A DNA stretch of 64,000 nt, from assembly GCA_051061015.1 (NCBI GenBank), contig JBPFEG010000017.1:62001-126000 (forward strand), written 5' to 3'. The stretch is from Methylomicrobium sp051061015 (GTDB lineage: Bacteria > Pseudomonadota > Gammaproteobacteria > Methylococcales > Methylomonadaceae). How positions within the stretch are numbered: the stretch's first letter is position 1; the number at the start of each line of letters is the position of its first letter. A program made the translations under genes and the position numbers. A model generated the notes under the pieces. It saw only the letters and a program-made list of their open reading frames with translations. It had not been told where the DNA came from and ran no database searches. Shown one piece after another: positions 60,383 to 64,000 of this stretch.

Positions 60383-61147
60383 ATGGCTGAGCCAGACGAT
60401 ACGGTAACGCTGCCGGTGGGAGATTGCAGCCTGTGCCCGTTCCGGAACAAGACCTTGCTGATGGGACGCTGCATGCCCGGCGATACCTGCGTATTCGTCG
60501 AAAGCGGAAGGCAGATCGACCGCTTTTTTCGAGTGAATCCCGCTTACGCAATTCATTACCTGCAGGACGAATTCTGGGAGCGGCGCGCGATCGCCGCACG
60601 TTACGCGCCCGAAAAAGCCCTGCAAGCCCTGATCGATGACGAGGACGAAGTCGTCCGGCGCGTGGTCGCCTTCCGTCTGCCCGCGCACCAACTCCTGACC
60701 TGGGTTCACGACCCGGACCGTGAAGTCAGGATGACGGTCGCCGGCCGCCTAGATCTTCAGCATCTCGAACTGCTTGCGGCCGATCATGATTACATCGTTC
60801 GTCTGGCGGTCGCCAAACGCCTGCCGGCCGGGCGTCTGTTCCGCTTTATCAAGGATGAGGACGAACAGGTCCGCAAACTCGTTGCCGAACGTCTGCCGGA
60901 GGTCAGTCTGGGCCTGATGGCGCATGATCCCTCGCCCGGCGTGCGCCGAATCGTCGCCGAGCGGATGCCGCCCGAAGACGCGGTCGTGATGTTGAATGAT
61001 TGCGACTGGGTAGTGCGCTACACCGCCGCGCTGAAAGTCGATCCGCAAAATTTGCAGGCTTTAGTCCATGACCCCGAACCCGACGTGCGCGACCTGGTCA
61101 GGCAGCGACTCCATCCCACTCAAACCTCAAACTCCGACCATGACTGA
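60383..61147 (+). CDS. LRV (leucine-rich variant) protein with 4Fe-4S domain
   Basis: 254 residues from the ATG at 60383; a GTG three codons earlier is possible. The N-terminal part has four cysteines in CSLCPFRN and GRCMPGDTC, the 4Fe-4S domain of the Azotobacter LRV protein. From about residue 70 come tandem 24-residue LRV helical repeats, visible as DEVVRRVVAFRLP, DREVRMTVAGRLD, DYIVRLAVAKRLP, DEQVRKLVAERLP and SPGVRRIVAERMP. It belongs to the nifHDKTY-orf-lrv pattern of Azotobacter. Function unknown. It overlaps the next gene by eight bases. Confidence 0.88.
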   Translation: MAEPDDTVTLPVGDCSLCPFRNKTLLMGRCMPGDTCVFVESGRQIDRFFRVNPAYAIHYLQDEFWERRAIAARYAPEKALQALIDDEDEVVRRVVAFRLPAHQLLTWVHDPDREVRMTVAGRLDLQHLELLAADHDYIVRLAVAKRLPAGRLFRFIKDEDEQVRKLVAERLPEVSLGLMAHDPSPGVRRIVAERMPPEDAVVMLNDCDWVVRYTAALKVDPQNLQALVHDPEPDVRDLVRQRLHPTQTSNSDHD

Positions 61148-62102
61148 AACCCGATTGACGCTCGCCGGGCAAGACATTACCGAATGTTGTAAAAAGATCA
61201 TTCCGGGCCGGGACGACGATCTCCTGCTCGGCAAGCTGCAAAGTCTGGTGCCCGATTATCCGATCCGTCTGGCGATGGCCGGCGACGAATGGTACCGGCT
61301 CGGCGGCGTGGTCGATCTGCACGGCAAACGTATCGCGAACGACTTGACCGAATGGGTCGAACGCAGCTATCTGGAATGCGGTCAGAACCTGCAAACGCTA
61401 ATCGATTACACGATCGAACAGCAATTGATCGCGACCCGGCAGACCGGCAAGACGCTGTACTTTGTGGTGCAGACTGGGCAACGCGCCGAAGACTTTACCC
61501 TGATCGAAATCGATAAAACGATCGAGGTCTCGGACCGGATGCTGGTCGACGAAACGCGTCCGCCGGAAGACCTCGAAGAATTCATCGACCCCTTGCAGCC
61601 GTTCTGCATCGAAAGCGTCTGTTTCGGCCATTCCCGCTACACCTACCGGCGCAAGACCGACGTAAAGCTGTTCATGGAAGTGATCAGCGAACGCCATCCG
61701 AACCGCCATCCGGCCCAGCGCTTCATCGACGACTGGAACTGCAGCAGCGCCGGCCAGAAAGCGAGGATGTCAGACGATTGGCTCATCCGCCCTTACCGCC
61801 ATACCGGCCGCTTCGGCGAACAGATCGTGAACGCCGAAATCGTTAACACTCACAAAAACCGCCTTCCTCACCTGGAAGACTTTGCCGGCAAGAAAGGCCA
61901 GGCGTTAAACAGCCTGCTGGGCCGCTTCGATCGCCAGGCGGGCTACCCCTTCGCCTGGTTTTTCTACATGCTGAAAGGCAATCTGGTTTCGACGCACAGC
62001 GCCGAGTCGGTATACCGCGACATCTCCGGCGATTTCGCCTATCTGCCGGAAAAGGACGAGGCGGTGCTGAAAAACTGGATTGCGAATCCTTATAATGTCT
62101 GA
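61140..62102 (+). CDS. Unrecognised nif-operon protein
   Basis: 320 residues from the ATG at 61140, which lies eight bases inside the LRV gene, so translation is coupled. No signal peptide or helix is present. Visible stretches are TECCKKIIPGRDDDLLLGKL (with a cysteine pair), VDLHGKRIANDLTEWVERSY, ESVCFGHSRYTYRRKTDVKL and GYPFAWFFYMLKGNLVSTH. I do not recognise a domain. Last gene of the nif unit in the window, before the repeat-flanked DUF559 gene. Presence in the operon implies a role in nitrogen fixation, otherwise open. Confidence 0.7.
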   Translation: MTETRLTLAGQDITECCKKIIPGRDDDLLLGKLQSLVPDYPIRLAMAGDEWYRLGGVVDLHGKRIANDLTEWVERSYLECGQNLQTLIDYTIEQQLIATRQTGKTLYFVVQTGQRAEDFTLIEIDKTIEVSDRMLVDETRPPEDLEEFIDPLQPFCIESVCFGHSRYTYRRKTDVKLFMEVISERHPNRHPAQRFIDDWNCSSAGQKARMSDDWLIRPYRHTGRFGEQIVNAEIVNTHKNRLPHLEDFAGKKGQALNSLLGRFDRQAGYPFAWFFYMLKGNLVSTHSAESVYRDISGDFAYLPEKDEAVLKNWIANPYNV

Positions 62103-62138
62103 AAAAGACTACGTAGGCATTAATGCTTGAACCGCTTT

Positions 62139-62158
62139 GTCCCTTTTGAAAAGGGACT
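62139..62158. repeat. GTCCCTTTT palindrome
   Basis: GTCCCTTTTGAAAAGGGAC is a near-perfect palindrome 38 bases after the 61140 gene stop; it joins directly to the left DUF559-flanking repeat and may also terminate nif transcription. Confidence 0.5.
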
Positions 62159-62165
62159 TTATTCT

Positions 62166-62206
62166 CCCCCTTTGAAAAAAGGGGGCCAAGGGGGGATTTT
62201 AAAAAC
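62166..62206. repeat. Left direct repeat flanking the DUF559 gene
   Basis: CCCCCTTTGAAAAAAGGGGG, followed by CCAAGGGGGGATTTTAAAAAC. The same unit recurs in the same orientation at 62583-62621. The DUF559 stop codon lies within the TTTTAAAAA part. Confidence 0.75.
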
Positions 62207-62567
62207 GCTCCAACCCCTTCCGCACCTCCCGAAATATAACCTTCATCACCCCTTCAATATTTTTTAACACATCCAAGTTCGTAAACCGCAGCACCGCCAA
62301 TCCCTGCTTTTGCAGATACAAAGTCCGCTGCTGGTCATAACGTTGCTGCTTAGTTTCAAGATGCTGCCCGCCGTCTAGCTCGATTACCAAATTCGCTTGG
62401 GGAGCATAAAAATCCACAATGTATTCATCTATCGGTTTTTGCCGATAAAATGGCACGGACAAAATTTGTTTGCGCCGTACACGCGGCCACAGCATTTTCT
62501 CGGCATCGGTCATGTTGCTGCGTAAACTGCGGGCGTTGGGTTTAAGTTTCGAGTTGTAATTTAGCAT
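62199..62567 (-). CDS. DUF559 domain-containing endonuclease-like protein
   Basis: 122 residues. PNARSLRSNMTDAEKMLWPR and YIVDFYAPQANLVIELDGGQ with VLRFTNLDVLKNIEGV make the complete DUF559 domain, a PD-(D/E)XK / very-short-patch-repair-like nuclease fold; likely catalytic residues are Asp in VDFY and Glu-Asp in IELDGGQH. Biochemical targets are unknown. The gene is enclosed by direct copies of a GC-rich palindrome and its start overlaps the 3' end of the acetyltransferase frame by 26 bases. DUF559 genes with such flanking repeats recur in many genomes, suggesting a mobile unit. Confidence 0.88.
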   Translation of the reverse strand: MLNYNSKLKPNARSLRSNMTDAEKMLWPRVRRKQILSVPFYRQKPIDEYIVDFYAPQANLVIELDGGQHLETKQQRYDQQRTLYLQKQGLAVLRFTNLDVLKNIEGVMKVIFREVRKGLERF

Positions 62568-63057
62568 TGAAAATCCCCCCTGCCCCCCTTTGAAAAAGGG
62601 GGGCAGGGGGGATTTTAAAAACCAGCCGCATCGGAATCATTTCGGAATAGTTGAAGCCCATTTTCTGATAAATTGACTGGGCCGCCGAATTATTCTTGTC
62701 GGTCAAAACCGTAATCCGCCTGCACCCGTGCCGAACGGCATATTGAATCGCGTAATCCAACAGTTGAGTTCCCCACCCCTGCCCTCTCGCGGGCGTATCC
62801 AGCACAAAGTCCTCCAGCATAGCCGCCTTGCCGCCCAGCGCAGTCGACACCAGAAACAGCAAACTGACGCAGCCGACGATACGACCCGAATCTTCGATCA
62901 CGAAAAACCGGCCTTTTTCCGGATCGGACAGGATTTCTCCTACACCTTTTGATTGCATCGCAAAGTCGGGTTTGAACTCCGCTTCCTGCTCGAAAAGTAA
63001 AGACAACAAGTGACAGATGGGGCCATTGTCTTCACTGTTTGCTTCTCGAATATTCAT
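62542..63057 (-). CDS. GNAT family N-acetyltransferase with repeat-encoded C-terminus
   Basis: 171 residues. The GNAT core is clear: MNIREANSEDNGPICHLLSL, VGCVSLLFLV, the acetyl-CoA loop DTPARGQGWGTQLLDYAIQY (motif A, R/Q-x-x-G-x-G/A) and ITVLTDKNNSAAQSIYQKMG. It acetylates an unknown amine. The natural family end is near MIPMRLVFK; the last 23 residues (KIPPAPLFQRGAGGIF and beyond) are translated from the palindromic repeat and the first bases of the DUF559 gene. Function may be unchanged because the tail follows the complete fold. Confidence 0.85.
   Translation of the reverse strand: MNIREANSEDNGPICHLLSLLFEQEAEFKPDFAMQSKGVGEILSDPEKGRFFVIEDSGRIVGCVSLLFLVSTALGGKAAMLEDFVLDTPARGQGWGTQLLDYAIQYAVRHGCRRITVLTDKNNSAAQSIYQKMGFNYSEMIPMRLVFKIPPAPLFQRGAGGIFNAKLQLET
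62570..62621. repeat. Right repeat with perfect 22-bp hairpin
   Basis: Left arm 62570-62591 (AAAATCCCCCCTGCCCCCC then TTT) pairs perfectly with 62595-62616 around a GAA loop. The part 62583-62621 is the direct copy of 62166-62206. It lies inside the reading frame of the acetyltransferase. Confidence 0.8.
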
Positions 63058-63180
63058 GAATTTAATTAGGATCTGTCAAGGCGGTGGAGATAGCATTGCT
63101 ACTTCAATATGAAGGGTATTGTTATCATGCCGATGTTTACCCTAGAGGGTTCAATTAAAAAAGCAATCGTACGCAGCATT

Positions 63181-63236
63181 CGGTAATCCTGTATGATGAA
63201 AAGCTGAAAGCATCAGCTTTTCAAGCATTTATTACC
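63181..63236. repeat. Nested hairpin before the 63269 gene
   Basis: Outer arms CGGTAAT and ATTACCG enclose inner arms GAAAAGCTG (63198-63206) and CAGCTTTTC (63214-63222). All perfect. It lies 33 bases before the ATG at 63269 and could be a leader structure, a promoter-proximal repeat or a terminator for transcripts from the left. Confidence 0.5.
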
Positions 63237-63268
63237 GGACTACCTCCGGCAATACTACCAGGAATATC

Positions 63269-63619
63269 ATGATTACCATCAAAAAAACAGCGTTCAACCT
63301 TTTTATCGCGGTTACTTTGGGCGCCAGCAGCATCACGGCTTTCGCTAAAGAAGCGGCTAAAGGTCCGGACGCAAGCCTCAATGAAACCATCTCCCATGTC
63401 GAAAAAGCGTTAGCCGAAGTCAAGAAAAGCGATTTTGCCGCCGCCAATATCCATTTAAAAGCCGCGCGCTCATCTTCCTCGCAAATTACAGGGGATGACG
63501 CCATTGTAAAACAGGCCAATGAAGACGTTATTCAAGGGCAAATCCAATCTAACCAGGGCGAGGTCGAAAAATCATCAGCCTTGTTAACTAAAGGATTAGA
63601 GTTGTATAAATCGTTGTAA
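63269..63619 (+). CDS. Small exported helical protein
   Basis: 116 residues, CAGGAATAT before the ATG. A signal peptide (MITIKKTAFNLFIAVTLGAS to AFA, cut near residue 26) precedes an all-helical mature part of 90 residues, ISHVEKALAEVKKSDFAAAN and HLKAARSSSSQITGDDAIVK, which looks like a TPR-like or four-helix domain found in several small periplasmic proteins of methylotrophs. No cysteine or known motif. Function unknown. The hairpin at 63644 follows. Confidence 0.65.
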   Translation: MITIKKTAFNLFIAVTLGASSITAFAKEAAKGPDASLNETISHVEKALAEVKKSDFAAANIHLKAARSSSSQITGDDAIVKQANEDVIQGQIQSNQGEVEKSSALLTKGLELYKSL

Positions 63620-63643
63620 AAATCAGAAGGCCTTCCGATAATT

Positions 63644-63672
63644 GTTGGGTTGTGGAAAGCGCGCAACCCAAC
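63644..63672. terminator. GTTGGGTTG hairpin between convergent genes
   Basis: Perfect 9-bp arms GTTGGGTTG and CAACCCAAC with an 11-base loop between the 63269 gene and the minus-strand gene ending at 63696. Same family and same convergent placement as 6761-6792. Confidence 0.5.
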
Positions 63673-63695
63673 CTACAGCGGCTACTATAAAACAT

Positions 63696-64000
63696 TCAGC
63701 CGCTCCATAAGAGCTCCTCGTATAGATCGAGATCGAGCTCCCGAATGTTCGCCCCATAACGATCGGATATAAACAGCCTCAACTTGAGGCCATTCTCTTC
63801 GAACTCAGTCCATGATCCAGCCAAAAGTTTCAGTTTCTCAATAGTAAGTTTGTGAGTATCTTCCACCTCAAACAATTGAATCTCTCCTTCTTCTTCAATT
63901 ATGCGAAAAGCATCAGGAATGAATGTGATTTTCCTTAATAGATCTGTGACGGCCCCTTCAACGCAATCATCTATTGAGAAATCCACATCGAAGTTTTCAC
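63696..64000 (-). CDS. Hypothetical acidic protein, 5' end outside the window
   Basis: At least 101 codons. A GTG at 63986 could start a 96-residue protein, but the frame remains open to the right edge (ENFDVDFSIDD), so the true start is probably beyond 64000. Visible sequence: DFSIDDCVEGAVTDLLRKIT, EEEGEIQLFEVEDTHKLTIE and YGANIRELDLDLYEELLWSG. Acidic, mixed alpha/beta, no membrane segment. The short C-terminal part is reminiscent of restriction-associated or phage-type accessory proteins, but I recognise no family. Confidence 0.55.
   Translation of the reverse strand, partial: ENFDVDFSIDDCVEGAVTDLLRKITFIPDAFRIIEEEGEIQLFEVEDTHKLTIEKLKLLAGSWTEFEENGLKLRLFISDRYGANIRELDLDLYEELLWSG

Noticed and set aside
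1..64000. CRISPR arrays, tRNA, rRNA and intact insertion sequences
   Set aside because: I found no regularly spaced direct repeats, no cloverleaf-type gene and no transposase; the repeats seen are isolated hairpins, tandem pairs or inverted elements.

Overview
The window looks like a chromosomal segment of a nitrogen-fixing gammaproteobacterium. The nif and rnf arrangement (nifL-nifA of the NifL-controlled type, nifHDKT followed by a ferredoxin, a DUF6129 gene and an LRV gene, and rnfABCDGEH followed by nafY) is the pattern known from Azotobacter and from gammaproteobacterial methanotrophs such as Methylomonas and Methylobacter. I lean to a methanotroph (Methylococcales), but no pmo or mxa gene is present, so this is inference.

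Layout. 1-2 kb: end of a metal or drug RND efflux operon on the minus strand (adaptor, TolC-type channel). 2.5-10.2 kb: accessory genes (MOSC protein, 2H phosphoesterase-like protein, patatin-like phospholipase, BioF2-type acyltransferase, a small NKD-repeat protein, a zinc formaldehyde/alcohol dehydrogenase-like enzyme). 10.5-16.6 kb: arsenic island, with a wrecked second arsC, then arsR-arsC-arsH-arsD-arsA-acr3, in which arsA carries a one-base frameshift; a thioesterase without a normal start follows. 16.8-19.0 kb: telA/xpaC pair. 19.4-27.6 kb: FN3-LamG secreted protein, a PAS sensor without an output domain, a cupredoxin-sugar dehydrogenase fusion and a Tat-exported CapA protein. 27.9-31.5 kb: small envelope or stress proteins mixed with decayed genes (BON-DUF1207, Crp/Fnr). 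31.6-40.3 kb: one 2907-residue cyclic beta-1,2-glucan synthase-like gene. 40.4 kb: YebC-family regulator.

41.3-62.1 kb is the nitrogen fixation region. A minus-strand operon (rnfA to nafY, with a rhodanese and an unknown protein) supplies low-potential electrons and cofactor handling. It diverges from nifLA, and the shared spacer holds two perfect NifA boxes (TGT-N10-ACA) and two opposed sigma-54 promoters. nifHDK-nifT-ferredoxin-DUF6129-LRV-unknown run on the plus strand from a classical sigma-54/NifA promoter. Divergent from nifH is a SIR2-like gene with its own sigma-54 promoter and its own NifA box, which makes it a nitrogen fixation gene of unknown role and the most interesting object here. 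A DUF2442/DUF4160 pair and a DUF3800-like gene sit between nifA and the SIR2-like gene.

62.1-64 kb: a DUF559 nuclease gene enclosed by direct copies of a GC-rich palindromic repeat that has rewritten the C-terminus of the neighbouring acetyltransferase, a small secreted protein and an edge-truncated hypothetical. GTTGGGTT-type hairpins recur through the window, notably between convergent genes and inside nif spacers. No rRNA, tRNA, CRISPR array or intact insertion sequence was seen.
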